Notes: a model not told the origin generated them from the sequence alone. DNA of 64,000 bases from Maricaulis alexandrii (GCF_005871165.1 NZ_SWKP01000007.1:1-64000), one strand, 5' to 3'. Shown: positions 43,073-52,155, numbered from the stretch's first letter. Made by a program: numbers and translations.

Positions 43073-44005
43073 ATGAAACTGATGTCGGGAACGGCCAATA
43101 CTGATTTGGCCAAGGCGATTGCCGATTATCTGGATGCACCCTTGTGTGCGAGTGAGATCGAGCGTTTCGCTGACGGCGAAATCTTCGTCCGGATCGATGA
43201 GAATGTGCGCGGCGAGGATGTCTTCATCATCCAGTCGACCTCGTCTCCGGCGAACGACCATCTGATGGAATTGCTGATCATCATCGACGCCCTGGTTCGT
43301 GCCAGTGCGCGCCGGATCACCGCCGTCATCCCCTATTTCGGCTATGCCCGCCAGGACCGCAAGACCGGTGGCCGGACGCCGATCTCCGCCAAACTGGTCG
43401 CCAATCTGATCGCCAAGGCCGGCGCCGACCGCGTTCTGACCGTCGATCTGCATGCCGGCCAGATCCAGGGCTTTTTCGACATCCCGACGGACAATCTCTT
43501 CGCCACCAAGGTGATGGAAGATGACATCCGCCGGAACTACAAGATCGATGACCTGATGATCGTGTCGCCGGATGTCGGCGGTGTGGTCCGCGCCCGGGCC
43601 CTGGCCAAACTGCTCGATGCCGAGATCGCCATCGTCGACAAGCGCCGCCCCAAGGCCGGCGTGTCGGAAGTGATGAATATCATCGGTGAAGTGGAAGGCC
43701 GGCGCTGCATCCTGTTCGACGACATGTGCGACAGTGGCGGAACGCTGGTGAATGCCGCCGAGGCCCTGCTGGAAAAGGGTGCGGTGGAAGTCTCCGCCTA
43801 TGTCACGCACGGCGTTCTGTCCAAGGACGCGCAGGGCCGGGTCGCCAAGTCGCGCCTGCGCGAACTGGTCGTGACCGATTCGATCGTCGTTCCGCCCAAC
43901 TCCACCGAAACGGAAAAGGTCCGTCGCCTGTCGGTGGCACCGCTTCTGGGTGAAGCCATCCGACGCATCGCGAATGATGAATCGGTGTCGAAGCTGTTCG
44001 ACTAG
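43073..44005 (+). CDS. prs: Ribose-phosphate pyrophosphokinase
   Basis: A 310-residue PRPP synthetase. Typical segments: [30 protein letters not shown], the [15 protein letters not shown] loop and the PRPP motif [10 protein letters not shown]. It supplies PRPP for nadC and the phosphoribosyltransferases seen in this window. Longer frames upstream start in non-conserved sequence; the ATG at 43073 starts MKLMSGTAN. Confidence 0.96.
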   Translation: MKLMSGTANTDLAKAIADYLDAPLCASEIERFADGEIFVRIDENVRGEDVFIIQSTSSPANDHLMELLIIIDALVRASARRITAVIPYFGYARQDRKTGGRTPISAKLVANLIAKAGADRVLTVDLHAGQIQGFFDIPTDNLFATKVMEDDIRRNYKIDDLMIVSPDVGGVVRARALAKLLDAEIAIVDKRRPKAGVSEVMNIIGEVEGRRCILFDDMCDSGGTLVNAAEALLEKGAVEVSAYVTHGVLSKDAQGRVAKSRLRELVVTDSIVVPPNSTETEKVRRLSVAPLLGEAIRRIANDESVSKLFD

Positions 44006-44125
44006 ACCGGCCCCGGCTGACCGCGCGAGCCAAATCGCTGTTTCTGAAGCCTTTTGCCACGTCATGCTTGACAGGAACGTCCAAGCGCGGCTCATTTTTG
44101 TGCGTTTCAAGTTGGAGTTGCATTC

Positions 44126-44614
44126 ATGTCCGGTCCCCGTCTCAAACCGCGTTTTCTGAAAGGGGCCGGGCTTGCGGCCCTGGTCCTGCTGGCCGGGTGC
44201 GCCAGCTACCGCCAAAGCGTGCAATGGGGCGGCGTGATGGCCCCCGCGACTGTCCCCGGGGACACCGTGGCCTGCGAGAGCGTCGCGTTTGATGCGATCA
44301 ACCTGGTTGAGCCCCGGATGACCAATGACATTGCGCTGACCGCCTACACCGTGTTCGGCGAGGACGGCTTCACGGTTCAGATGGTGTTCGATGTCGACGC
44401 CGACGGCCAGCCCGTGAATATCCGTTACACCGGGGATGAAGACCTGTTGCTCAATGCCGCCATCCGCGACGGCGTCTACCGGACGGCACACGCCCTGCGC
44501 CGCAGTCAGTACACTTGGGCCGACAGTGCAGCACCGCGCTTTGCGGTGAATTGCCAGCACGCAGAGACCTTCCAGAGTGACGCCCGTTGGGGCGCAACGG
44601 CGACACCGCTCTAA
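44126..44614 (+). CDS. Lipoprotein, tandem paralogue 1 (TonB-C-like fold)
   Basis: A 162-residue lipoprotein (LVLLAGCASY lipobox). It has SVQWGGVMAPATVPG followed by FDVDADGQPVNIRYTGDEDL and NAAIRDGVYRTA. The FDID-DG-P-NIR pattern resembles the TonB C-terminal-like strand. The next gene is similar throughout, so they are a tandem duplicate. Location is probably the outer membrane; function unknown. Confidence 0.68.
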   Translation: MSGPRLKPRFLKGAGLAALVLLAGCASYRQSVQWGGVMAPATVPGDTVACESVAFDAINLVEPRMTNDIALTAYTVFGEDGFTVQMVFDVDADGQPVNIRYTGDEDLLLNAAIRDGVYRTAHALRRSQYTWADSAAPRFAVNCQHAETFQSDARWGATATPL

Positions 44615-44656
44615 AAGCCCCCTTCCCTGCGCCGATCGCGCAATCGGAGAAGCAAC

Positions 44657-45100
44657 ATGACCGGACTTTCCAGGATCGCCGCCCTTGGCGGCCTCGCCCT
44701 CCTCGCCGGATGCGCCACCTCGCAGGGCGTGCAATGGGGCGGTGTGATGGATCCCGTCGACGTGCCCGAAGCCAGTGTCCATTGCCGGATCGCCCGCGTG
44801 AACCTGGTCGAGTGGGGAACGGTCAACAATTCCGAGGCCATGGCTCTGACCCTGTTTGCCAATCAGGGGCGTGAGACCCGGACCATCCCGATGATCTTCG
44901 ATATCGACGCGGACGGGCGGCCCCGGAACATCCGCTATACCGGCGATCCGGAACTGCTCGGGAACGGCGCCATCCGCGACGGCATCTACCGGACCGCAGG
45001 CGGGATCAGCCGTTCCCGCTTTGCCTGGGCCGATGACGCGGCGGTTCGCTTTGCCACGGATTGCCCGTACGAGCCGGATTACGAGGTCCGCGTCTACTGA
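44657..45100 (+). CDS. Lipoprotein, tandem paralogue 2
   Basis: A 147-residue lipoprotein (LALLAGCATS). Shared stretches with its neighbour: GVQWGGVMDPVDVPE, MIFDIDADGRPRNIRYTGDP and GAIRDGIYRTAGGI. The paralogue lies 42 bp upstream. AGAAGCAAC precedes the ATG. The conserved cysteines beyond the lipobox (VHCRI, TDCPY) may pair. Confidence 0.68.
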   Translation: MTGLSRIAALGGLALLAGCATSQGVQWGGVMDPVDVPEASVHCRIARVNLVEWGTVNNSEAMALTLFANQGRETRTIPMIFDIDADGRPRNIRYTGDPELLGNGAIRDGIYRTAGGISRSRFAWADDAAVRFATDCPYEPDYEVRVY

Positions 45101-45190
45101 ATATGACGCACAGACGCTGTTGCGCCCCCCTCAAGGATCGGCTATAGCCCGCCGCTCGAATTATCACTGTGGCTTTTGACCATGACAGAT

Positions 45191-45226
45191 CGCCGCCCGC
45201 CGGGGCCAAACCGGCTGGAGGCGGCG
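45191..45226 (+). promoter_or_regulatory. Hairpin in the rplY leader
   Basis: CGCCGCC (45191-45197) pairs with GGCGGCG (45220-45226), and GCCGG pairs with CCGGC inside. TTTGCATTT follows, so this is terminator-like and lies 24 bp before the rplY ATG. It could attenuate rplY or end the lipoprotein transcript. Confidence 0.45.
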
Positions 45227-45249
45227 TTTGCATTTAAGGATCTGGACCG

Positions 45250-45897
45250 ATGAGCTCCAACATCGTTCTCACCGTTGACGTTCGTGAAGGCACCGGCAAG
45301 GGCGCGGCGCGCGCTGCCCGCCGTGAAGACCTGGTCCCGGGCGTCCTGTACGGCGGCAAGCAAGGTCCGGTCTCGATCAACCTGCGCGGCAATGAAATCC
45401 GCAAGGCTCTGCTGACCGGCCAGTTCATCTCCAACATGATGGAGCTTGAGCACGACGGTAAGCGCCAGCAAGTCATCGCGCGCGACATCCAGTTCCACCC
45501 GGTCTCCGACGCGCCGCTGCACGTCGACCTGTTCCGCGTGGACGAGAACACGAAGATCGACGTCGAAGTGGCTGTCCACTTCATCAATGAAGAGAAGTCC
45601 CCGGGCATGAAGCGCGGTGGCGTTCTGAACATCGTGCGTCACACGGTCGAGCTGAACTGCCCGGCCGGCTCCATTCCGGACGCGCTGGAAGCCGACCTGT
45701 CCGGTCTGGACATTGGCGACACGATCCACATGTCCTCCATCGCCCTGCCGAAGGGCGTGGTCCCGACGATCTCCGATCGCGACTTCACCGTCGCCACCCT
45801 GCAGGGTTCGCGCGCTGTCCTGACGCCGGAATCCGAGGAAGAGGAAGAGACGCCGGAAACGGAAGTCATCAACCAGAAGAGCGAAGACGAGGACTAA
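45250..45897 (+). CDS. rplY: 50S ribosomal protein L25 / Ctc
   Basis: A 215-residue two-domain Ctc-type L25. The N-terminal 5S-rRNA-binding domain (REGTGKGAARAARREDLVPG) is followed by the TL5/Ctc domain (VHFINEEKSPGMKRGGVLNI). The acidic C-terminal tail (SEEEEETPETEV) is common in alphaproteobacteria. It starts the rplY-pth run. Confidence 0.95.
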   Translation: MSSNIVLTVDVREGTGKGAARAARREDLVPGVLYGGKQGPVSINLRGNEIRKALLTGQFISNMMELEHDGKRQQVIARDIQFHPVSDAPLHVDLFRVDENTKIDVEVAVHFINEEKSPGMKRGGVLNIVRHTVELNCPAGSIPDALEADLSGLDIGDTIHMSSIALPKGVVPTISDRDFTVATLQGSRAVLTPESEEEEETPETEVINQKSEDED

Positions 45898-45930
45898 GCC
45901 CTCGCCCCTTCCTGGTTCGAACCGCATTGT

Positions 45931-45963
45931 CAGCGAAGCCGAAACCGGCTTCGCTGATTTTGT
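45931..45963 (+). terminator. Rho-independent terminator after rplY
   Basis: CAGCGAAGCCG (45931-45941) pairs perfectly with CGGCTTCGCTG (45946-45956) around AAAC, followed by ATTTTGT. It sits between rplY and pth, so pth may need its own promoter or readthrough. Confidence 0.8.
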
Positions 45964-45993
45964 ATCCGGACACCGTCAAGGAAACTGCCCAAG

Positions 45994-46599
45994 ATGATGA
46001 TCCTGGCCGGCCTCGGCAATTGCGAACCGAAATATCTGAAAAACCGTCACAATGTCGGCTTCATGGCGATGGATTTCATCGCCCAGGCCTGGAATGCCGG
46101 CCCCTGGCGCAAGCGTTTCCAGTCACTGGCCTGTGAGCTCACTGTCGGTTCGAACAAGCTGCTCCTGCTGAAGCCACAGACCTTCTACAATAATTCCGGC
46201 CATGCCGTGGGCGAGGCTGCGAATTTCTACAAGGTCGAACCCAAGAATGTCGTGGTCTTCCATGACGAGCTGGATCTGGCGCCAGGCAAGTTCCGCATGA
46301 AGCTGGGCGGTGGTGCGGCCGGCAATAACGGAATCAAGTCCGTCACCTCGCAGATCGGCCCGGATTTCCGCCGCGCCCGCATCGGGGTCGGCCATCCGGG
46401 CGACCGCAACCGCGTCACCGGCTATGTCCTGTCAGACTTCGCCAAGGCGGAAGAGACCTGGCTGGTGGACCTGCTGGACGCGATCGCCGGGTCCATCGAC
46501 CTGCTCGCCAGCGGCGATGTCGACGCCTTCCAGACCCGCGTGACGCACAAGGCCCCGGCCCCGGAAGCGGTCAAGCGCGGCCGGCCTGACGCGGACTGA
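45994..46599 (+). CDS. pth: Peptidyl-tRNA hydrolase
   Basis: A 201-residue enzyme that releases peptides from prematurely dropped peptidyl-tRNA. The catalytic His19 lies in NRHNVGF, Asn and Asp in FYNNSG and VFHDELDL, with GGAAGNNGIKS downstream. The usual GNPGP loop reads GNCEP here, an unusual substitution next to the active site. The product is otherwise full-length. Confidence 0.94.
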   Translation: MMILAGLGNCEPKYLKNRHNVGFMAMDFIAQAWNAGPWRKRFQSLACELTVGSNKLLLLKPQTFYNNSGHAVGEAANFYKVEPKNVVVFHDELDLAPGKFRMKLGGGAAGNNGIKSVTSQIGPDFRRARIGVGHPGDRNRVTGYVLSDFAKAEETWLVDLLDAIAGSIDLLASGDVDAFQTRVTHKAPAPEAVKRGRPDAD

Positions 46600-46716
46600 T
46601 CTCGCCCCCCTCACACCCTAGTGAAATCCCGGCATTGCTCCGTGCGGCGAGTTGATTGGCGTCCGCCGATCAATCCGCGCATTCCTTCTCTCGTCGAAAC
46701 CACGGGAGACACAGCC

Positions 46717-47085
46717 ATGCCACGCCTTTTCAGCCAAAGCCTGATTGCCGCCAGCCTTGCCGCCGGCATCGCCCTGCCCGCCCTCGCGCAGGACCAGGAC
46801 GCAATGATGCAGGATGACGACGCCATGATGGCCGAGGACCACATGATGGAGGATGACTCCATGATGTCGGACGCGGACCACATGATGGCCGACGATGACC
46901 ACATGATGGCCGATGAGCCGATGATGGACGACGACTCCATGATGTCGGAGGACAGCATGATGTCGGACGATGCGATGATGTCCGATGAGGACATGATGCA
47001 CGAAGGCGATGATCACATGATGGAAATGGACGATCCGACCGAAGACCGCCGCAAGAGCGGGAAAGCCGGACAGCCGGCCTCTTAA
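46717..47085 (+). CDS. Secreted Met-Met/Asp repeat protein
   Basis: A 122-residue protein with a signal peptide (FSQSLIAASLAAGIALPALA). Residues ~25-105 contain twelve Met-Met pairs spaced every 6-8 residues between acidic blocks, for example DDAMMAEDHMMEDDSMM. Several pairs follow His. Met- and His-rich acidic periplasmic proteins bind copper or other soft metals; that role is likely but not shown. The repetitive codons suggest growth by short DNA duplications. Confidence 0.75.
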   Translation: MPRLFSQSLIAASLAAGIALPALAQDQDAMMQDDDAMMAEDHMMEDDSMMSDADHMMADDDHMMADEPMMDDDSMMSEDSMMSDDAMMSDEDMMHEGDDHMMEMDDPTEDRRKSGKAGQPAS

Positions 47086-47170
47086 TCCCCCCGGGATCGT
47101 CCCTTGCGCCTGCCTGCTTCCCCCGCGGGCAGGCCGACAGTGCCGGCTCTGCGCCGGTGGAGGTGCGGGG

Positions 47171-47262
47171 TCCTGTCCATCTCTCACACCTCCGGTTCCC
47201 GGCCCCCGGGATTGCTCGCCCCCTCAAGTCCGCATCCCCGGGGGCCGGAACCACTGACAGGA
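47171..47262. repeat. Structured intergenic element upstream of ychF
   Basis: An outer pair TCCTGTC/GACAGGA (47171-47177, 47256-47262) encloses a long stem: GGTTCC, bulged C, GGCCCCCGGG (47194-47210) with its complement at 47237-47252. It lies between the Met-rich gene and ychF, with no T-run. It may be a leader RNA or palindromic element. Confidence 0.55.
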
Positions 47263-47325
47263 CAGTCGACCCCGGCGTTCAAAATCCCTATAAGGCGGCG
47301 CTCAACACACGAGGGATTTAGCGCC

Positions 47326-48426
47326 ATGGGATTCAAATGCGGCATCGTCGGACTGCCCAATGTCGGCAAGTCGACCCTGTTCAATGCGCTCACCCAGACC
47401 GCGGCAGCCCAAGCGGCGAACTATCCCTTCTGCACGATCGAGCCGAATGTCGGTGATGTGGCCGTGCCCGAGCCGCGCCTGAAGAAGCTGGCCGAGATTG
47501 CCGGTTCCAAGGACGTGATTCCGGCCCGCATGAATTTCGTCGATATTGCCGGCCTGGTCGCGGGCGCCTCCAAGGGCGAAGGCCTGGGCAACCAGTTCCT
47601 GGCCAATATCCGCGAGACCGACGCAATTGCCTATGTGCTGCGCTGTTTCGACGATGATGACATCACCCATGTGAACAACAAGATCGACCCGCTGGCCGAC
47701 CTGGAAACCGTCGAGACCGAGCTGATGCTGGCCGACATGGAAAGCCTGGACAAGCGCCGCTCCAATCTGGAGAAGAAGGCCAAGACCGGCGACAAGGAAG
47801 CCAAGGCCGCCCTCTCCCTGATCGATCTGGCGCTGGAACAGCTCAATAATGGCAAACCGGCGCGTTTCGCCGAAGTTTCCAAGGAAGACCTCAAGGCCTG
47901 GAAAGGCCTGCAATTGCTGACGACCAAGCCGGTTCTGTTCATCGCCAATGTCGATGAGGACTCCGCCGCGACGGGCAATGCCTATTCTGAAATCGTGATG
48001 AAGCGCGCCGAGGAAGAAGGTGCCCAGGCCGTGGTCATCTCCGCCAAGATCGAGAGCGAACTCGCCCTGCTCGAGGACGAGGAGGAGCGCGCCGAGTATC
48101 TGGAAACCCTGGGCCTGGACGAGCCGGGCCTGGATCGCCTGATCCACACGGGATACTCCCTGCTGGGCCTGCAGACCTATTTCACGGCCGGCCCGAAAGA
48201 GGCCCGCGCCTGGACCATCCGCGAAGGCTATACTGCGCCGCAAGCGGCCGGTGTCATCCACGGGGATTTCGAGAAAGGCTTCATCCGCGCCGAAACCATC
48301 GCCTTTGACGACTATGTCGCCTGCGGCGGTGAAGGTCCGGCCAAGGACGCCGGCAAGATGCGCGCGGAAGGCAAGGACTACATCGTCCAGGACGGCGATG
48401 TGATGCACTTCCGCTTCAACGTCTAG
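47326..48426 (+). CDS. ychF: Redox-regulated ATPase/GTPase YchF
   Basis: A 366-residue Obg-family protein. G1 is GIVGLPNVGKSTL, G3 is NFVDIAGLV, and the G4 position reads NVDE in place of NKxD, the known reason for ATP preference. A coiled-coil follows and a C-terminal TGS domain ends VMHFRFNV. Long upstream frame parts are not conserved. It acts on ribosomes or translation. Confidence 0.95.
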   Translation: MGFKCGIVGLPNVGKSTLFNALTQTAAAQAANYPFCTIEPNVGDVAVPEPRLKKLAEIAGSKDVIPARMNFVDIAGLVAGASKGEGLGNQFLANIRETDAIAYVLRCFDDDDITHVNNKIDPLADLETVETELMLADMESLDKRRSNLEKKAKTGDKEAKAALSLIDLALEQLNNGKPARFAEVSKEDLKAWKGLQLLTTKPVLFIANVDEDSAATGNAYSEIVMKRAEEEGAQAVVISAKIESELALLEDEEERAEYLETLGLDEPGLDRLIHTGYSLLGLQTYFTAGPKEARAWTIREGYTAPQAAGVIHGDFEKGFIRAETIAFDDYVACGGEGPAKDAGKMRAEGKDYIVQDGDVMHFRFNV

Positions 48427-48519
48427 GCGGGACAGCCGCCTGCGCGCTCTGGTCACAGGGCCGGCACATTGCGCCGCCCTGCCCGGATCGCTACCTCGGC
48501 CTTGCAGCCAGGAGGTCCC

Positions 48520-48957
48520 ATGTCATCACCCCAACCGCCTCGCGTAACAGAAGCCCGGCAAGCCGCCCGCGCCGAGGCGGCCGAAATGGGCATTACCACC
48601 GAACTTGTCTCCGACCTGGTCGAGACCTTTTACGGCCATGTCCGCGAGGACGACATGCTGGGTCCGGTGTTCGACAAGGCCGTGAAAGGCGACTGGGATC
48701 CGCACCTGGCCACCATGAAACGCTTCTGGTCGTCCATGGTTTTCCATGATGGCAGCTATTCCGGACGCCCCATGCCGGCGCACATGAAGATCAAGGCGGA
48801 CATCTCGCCGGCGCATTTCACGCGCTGGCTGAGCCTGTTCGAGAAGACCCTGTCAGAGATCGGCGCCAGTGACGCCGCACAGGCCGCTTTCCTGGCCCGG
48901 GCCCAGCGGATCGGCCAGAGCTTCCAGATGCACCTGTTCTACTCGCCATACGATTAG
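48520..48957 (+). CDS. Truncated haemoglobin, group III-like
   Basis: A 145-residue 2-on-2 globin. Family stretches are LVETFYGHVREDDMLGPVF, WSSMVFHDGSYSGRPMPAHM and FTRWLSLFEKTL with the proximal His in AHFTRW. Group III globins bind O2 or NO; function is unsettled. ATG at 48520 follows AGGAGG; an upstream start is non-conserved. Confidence 0.85.
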   Translation: MSSPQPPRVTEARQAARAEAAEMGITTELVSDLVETFYGHVREDDMLGPVFDKAVKGDWDPHLATMKRFWSSMVFHDGSYSGRPMPAHMKIKADISPAHFTRWLSLFEKTLSEIGASDAAQAAFLARAQRIGQSFQMHLFYSPYD

Positions 48958-49051
48958 ATCAGGGCTGGCATGCACGGGCCGCTCTTGCATCTTGCGGACG
49001 AAGGGCGCAAATCAAGCGCGTGCAGGCCTGCACACGCCCCCGGAGTCCGTC

Positions 49052-50296
49052 ATGTCGAAACAGCAGCACCCGCTGGGTGAGAGCTTTCCCCTATCGCTGA
49101 CAGAATTCGTCGCCCTTCTGGTGGCGATGACCTCGGTCGTTGCCCTGGCGATCGACATGATGCTGCCGGCCCTTGACGATATCGCGCTGGACCTCGGCGT
49201 GACCGAGGCCAATGACCAGCAATTCGTGATTACCGCCTATCTGACCGGTTTCGGCGCGGCCCAGCTCTTCTATGGACCGCTGTCCGACCGGTTCGGCCGC
49301 AAACCCGTGATCCAGGTCGCGTTGGGCTTTTTCCTGCTCACCACGCTGATCTGCACGCTTTCACCCTCCTATGACCTGCTCTTGATCGCCCGCTTCATGC
49401 AGGGCGCCGCCGCAGCCGCATGCCGCGTGATCGCCGTGGCGATCGCCCGCGACGTCGCGTCCGGACGACGCATGGCCGAAGTGATGTCCATGGTGATGAC
49501 AGCCTTCATGGCGGTGCCGGTGCTGGCTCCGACCCTGGGCCAGATCATCCTGACCTTCGCGCCCTGGCGCTGGATTTTCGCCTTCCTCATGCTGTTCGGG
49601 GCCGGATTGATGGTGTGGCTGCAGATGCGCCTGCCGGAAACCCTGCATCCGGAATACCGCGTTCCCCTCAAGCTGCGATCCCTGATCGCCGCGTTCAGTG
49701 AGACAGCGCGGCATCGCCTGATGGTGGGCTATACGCTGGCCGCCATGCCGTTCTTTGGCGGCCTGTACGGGTTTCTGGGCACCTCCCAGCAGGTTTTTGT
49801 CGACCATTTCGGACTGAGTGACGGACATTTCCCGCTTGCCTTTGCCGCGATTGCCGGCGGGATCGGCCTGACCAGCTACGCCAATTCGCGCCTTGTGATG
49901 CGGGTGGGGCAGCGCCGTCTGTCGCACAGCGCACTGGTCGCCTTCGTGCTCATCAGTGCCGTGCACAGTGTGGTTCTGATGGCGGGAATCGACAATCTCT
50001 ACCTCTTCCTGGTCCTGCTCGCCGCCGCCATGGCCTTCCTCGGCCTGATTGCCGCGAACTTCTCGGCCCTGGCCATGGAGCCTGTCGGACACATCGCCGG
50101 GACAGCATCGGCGGCCTATGGTTTCCTGACCGGCGTGGTCGGCGCCCTGATCGGCTCGGCCATCGGACAGATGTATGACGGCACGGCCGTGCCACTGGTT
50201 GTCAGTCAGGCGGTCATGTCCGCCCTCGCCCTGGCGATCGTCTTCTGGACGGAACGCGGCAAGCTGTTCGCTGTGGTGGACGACGAGGAGGACTAG
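49052..50296 (+). CDS. Bcr/CflA-family multidrug MFS transporter
   Basis: A 414-residue twelve-helix transporter. The start EFVALLVAMTSVVALAIDMM and YGPLSDRFGRKPV mark the DHA1 Bcr/CflA group, which exports drugs and amino-acid-like molecules. ATG at 49052 is preceded by GGAGTCCGTC. The frame upstream overlaps the globin gene. Substrate unknown. Confidence 0.92.
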   Translation: MSKQQHPLGESFPLSLTEFVALLVAMTSVVALAIDMMLPALDDIALDLGVTEANDQQFVITAYLTGFGAAQLFYGPLSDRFGRKPVIQVALGFFLLTTLICTLSPSYDLLLIARFMQGAAAAACRVIAVAIARDVASGRRMAEVMSMVMTAFMAVPVLAPTLGQIILTFAPWRWIFAFLMLFGAGLMVWLQMRLPETLHPEYRVPLKLRSLIAAFSETARHRLMVGYTLAAMPFFGGLYGFLGTSQQVFVDHFGLSDGHFPLAFAAIAGGIGLTSYANSRLVMRVGQRRLSHSALVAFVLISAVHSVVLMAGIDNLYLFLVLLAAAMAFLGLIAANFSALAMEPVGHIAGTASAAYGFLTGVVGALIGSAIGQMYDGTAVPLVVSQAVMSALALAIVFWTERGKLFAVVDDEED

Positions 50297-50343
50297 CCGG
50301 CCTCACTCGTTGCCGTCATTCTGGCAAAAAAGCGGGAGTCGAC

Positions 50344-51222
50344 ATGTCGTTTGAAACCATCCGCTACGCGGTCGAGGACCACGTGGCCACCATCACGCTG
50401 AACCGGCCGCACCGGCTGAATGCGTTCACCCTGGAAATGGGTGATGAAATCATCGCGGCCTTCGATGCGGCCGATGCGGATGACGAGGTCCGGGCGGTCA
50501 TCGTCACCGGCGAGCCTCCAGCCTTCTGTGCGGGGGCCGACCTGTCCACCGGTGCCGATACGTTCAACCGGGTGGCCGACGAAACCCAGAGCGGCACCTT
50601 CGACGATAATGACCCCAAATGGCGGGACCGCGGCGGCCGCGTCAATCTGCGCATCTGGCAGAGTGCGAAACCCGTGATCGGCGCCATCAACGGCGCCGCC
50701 GTGGGGATCGGGGCCACGATGATCCTGCCCATGGACATCCGCCTGGCGTCGATGGAAGCGAAGTTTGCCTATCCCTTCGCCAAGCGCGGCATCGTCTGGG
50801 ATGGCTGCGCCAGCTGGTTCCTGCCGCGCGTCGTGGGCATTTCCACCGCCATGGACTGGGGGCTGACAGGTCGGACTTTCACCGCCGCCGAAGCGTTTGA
50901 AAACGGGCTGGTGGCGCGGGTTCTGCCGGCCGAGGATCTCCTGCCCGAGGCCCGCGAACGCGCCCGTCTCATCGTCGAGAAATGCTCCCCCGTCTCCGTC
51001 TCCCTGATGCGGCAGATGGCCTGGCGCATGCTGACGGAGAACAGTCCGATGCAGGCGCACCGGGTTGAGACCAAGGGCATTCTGCATGCCGGCATGGGGC
51101 CGGATGCCAAGGAGGGCGTGATGTCCTTCCTGGAAAAGCGCGATCCGGATTTCCCGATGCGCGTCTCCGAAGACATGCCGCCCTGGTATCCTTTCTGGGA
51201 CGGGGCTGACGACGCCTACTGA
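50344..51222 (+). CDS. Enoyl-CoA hydratase/isomerase family protein
   Basis: A 292-residue crotonase. VATITLNRPHRLNAFT opens it, PAFCAGADLS forms the oxyanion hole, and GAAVGIGATMILPMDIRLAS follows. The expected first catalytic Glu is less clear; the AKRGIVWDGCASWFLPRVVG stretch suggests a hydratase subgroup with Asp. Substrate cannot be told. It converges with PhzF, overlapping by 7 bp. Confidence 0.9.
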   Translation: MSFETIRYAVEDHVATITLNRPHRLNAFTLEMGDEIIAAFDAADADDEVRAVIVTGEPPAFCAGADLSTGADTFNRVADETQSGTFDDNDPKWRDRGGRVNLRIWQSAKPVIGAINGAAVGIGATMILPMDIRLASMEAKFAYPFAKRGIVWDGCASWFLPRVVGISTAMDWGLTGRTFTAAEAFENGLVARVLPAEDLLPEARERARLIVEKCSPVSVSLMRQMAWRMLTENSPMQAHRVETKGILHAGMGPDAKEGVMSFLEKRDPDFPMRVSEDMPPWYPFWDGADDAY

Positions 51223-52145
51223 GCGTCCGCGCCGGGGATCGCCAGCAGCTCGCCTTCGGCGATCTTCACCGCATCCCCGCCGAGCATGAGATCGGCCAGC
51301 TTGCCGCCCTCCATGCGCAGACGCAGGCGGATCAGGCTGGGCCGGCCCATCTCGACACCCTGGAACAGCGACACGCCGTGCTCGCCCTCACCCAAGCCGG
51401 TCTGTTCCGCAAGCAGGCCGGCAAAGGCCGCTGCTGCGCCACCAGTGGCCGGATCCTCGGCAATGCCCAGATTGGGACCGAACATGCGCACCCGCCAGTC
51501 GGTCGTGTGCTCGGTCGAGCTCGCCTTGGCGACCACATAGGCACAAACCGGCGCGTCGCCGCCGAAGGCGGTCTCAAAGGCCGCCAGATCGATCCTGATA
51601 TCGGCCAGTACATCCGCGTCGCGCACCGGCACGATGGCGAAGGGCACGCCCGCCGACCAGATACCGCCCTGGATGGACGTATCCATGAGATCACCGGGCA
51701 TGATGTCCAGTGCATCGGCGATGGCCCCGAATTCCGGCAATTCCCCGACCTGTTCGGGCAGTCTGGGTGCGAAGAAGCGGGCCGAGCCTGAGCGCGGGCC
51801 ATTGACCCGGCCATCCGCCGTGACATCGCCGACCGTTTCCTCCAGCACGAAGCGCCGGCGCTCGCCCTCACCGGCGCCACTGGCCAGTGTCAGGGCAACG
51901 GTCGCGCCGACCGTCGGATGGCCGGCGAAGGGCAGTTCATCGACGGGTGTGAAAATGCGCAGGCCGTAATCGGCATCGCGGCCCTTGGGCTCTGTGATGA
52001 AAACCGTCTCGGACAGATTGAACTCGCCCGCAATGGCCTGCATCGCCATCGTGTCCAGCTCATCGGCGCCAAACACGACAGCGAGCGGATTACCCGCCAT
52101 CGCCGTGTCGGTGAAGACGTCATAAATCGCGTATTTCAGGCTCAC
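51216..52145 (-). CDS. PhzF-family isomerase
   Basis: A 309-residue protein of the PhzF/diaminopimelate-epimerase fold. The catalytic Glu is in FNLSETVFI; FAGHPTVGA and DPATGGAAAAFAGLL are family markers. PhzF-like enzymes in non-phenazine bacteria have unknown metabolite substrates. GTG at 52145 is used; the frame to 52187 overlaps rlmJ. Confidence 0.88.
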   Translation of the reverse strand: MSLKYAIYDVFTDTAMAGNPLAVVFGADELDTMAMQAIAGEFNLSETVFITEPKGRDADYGLRIFTPVDELPFAGHPTVGATVALTLASGAGEGERRRFVLEETVGDVTADGRVNGPRSGSARFFAPRLPEQVGELPEFGAIADALDIMPGDLMDTSIQGGIWSAGVPFAIVPVRDADVLADIRIDLAAFETAFGGDAPVCAYVVAKASSTEHTTDWRVRMFGPNLGIAEDPATGGAAAAFAGLLAEQTGLGEGEHGVSLFQGVEMGRPSLIRLRLRMEGGKLADLMLGGDAVKIAEGELLAIPGADAQ

Positions 52146-52155
52146 GGGACGGCTC

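Noticed and set aside
43037-44782. 581-codon minus frame across prs and the first lipoprotein
   Set aside because: It spans two well-supported genes and an intergenic gap in antisense, so it is a shadow frame.
46611-46994. Antisense frame with repeated Ser/Ile/Met units opposite the Met-rich gene
   Set aside because: Its repeats are only the complement of the MM/Asp repeats; no signal peptide or start site supports it.
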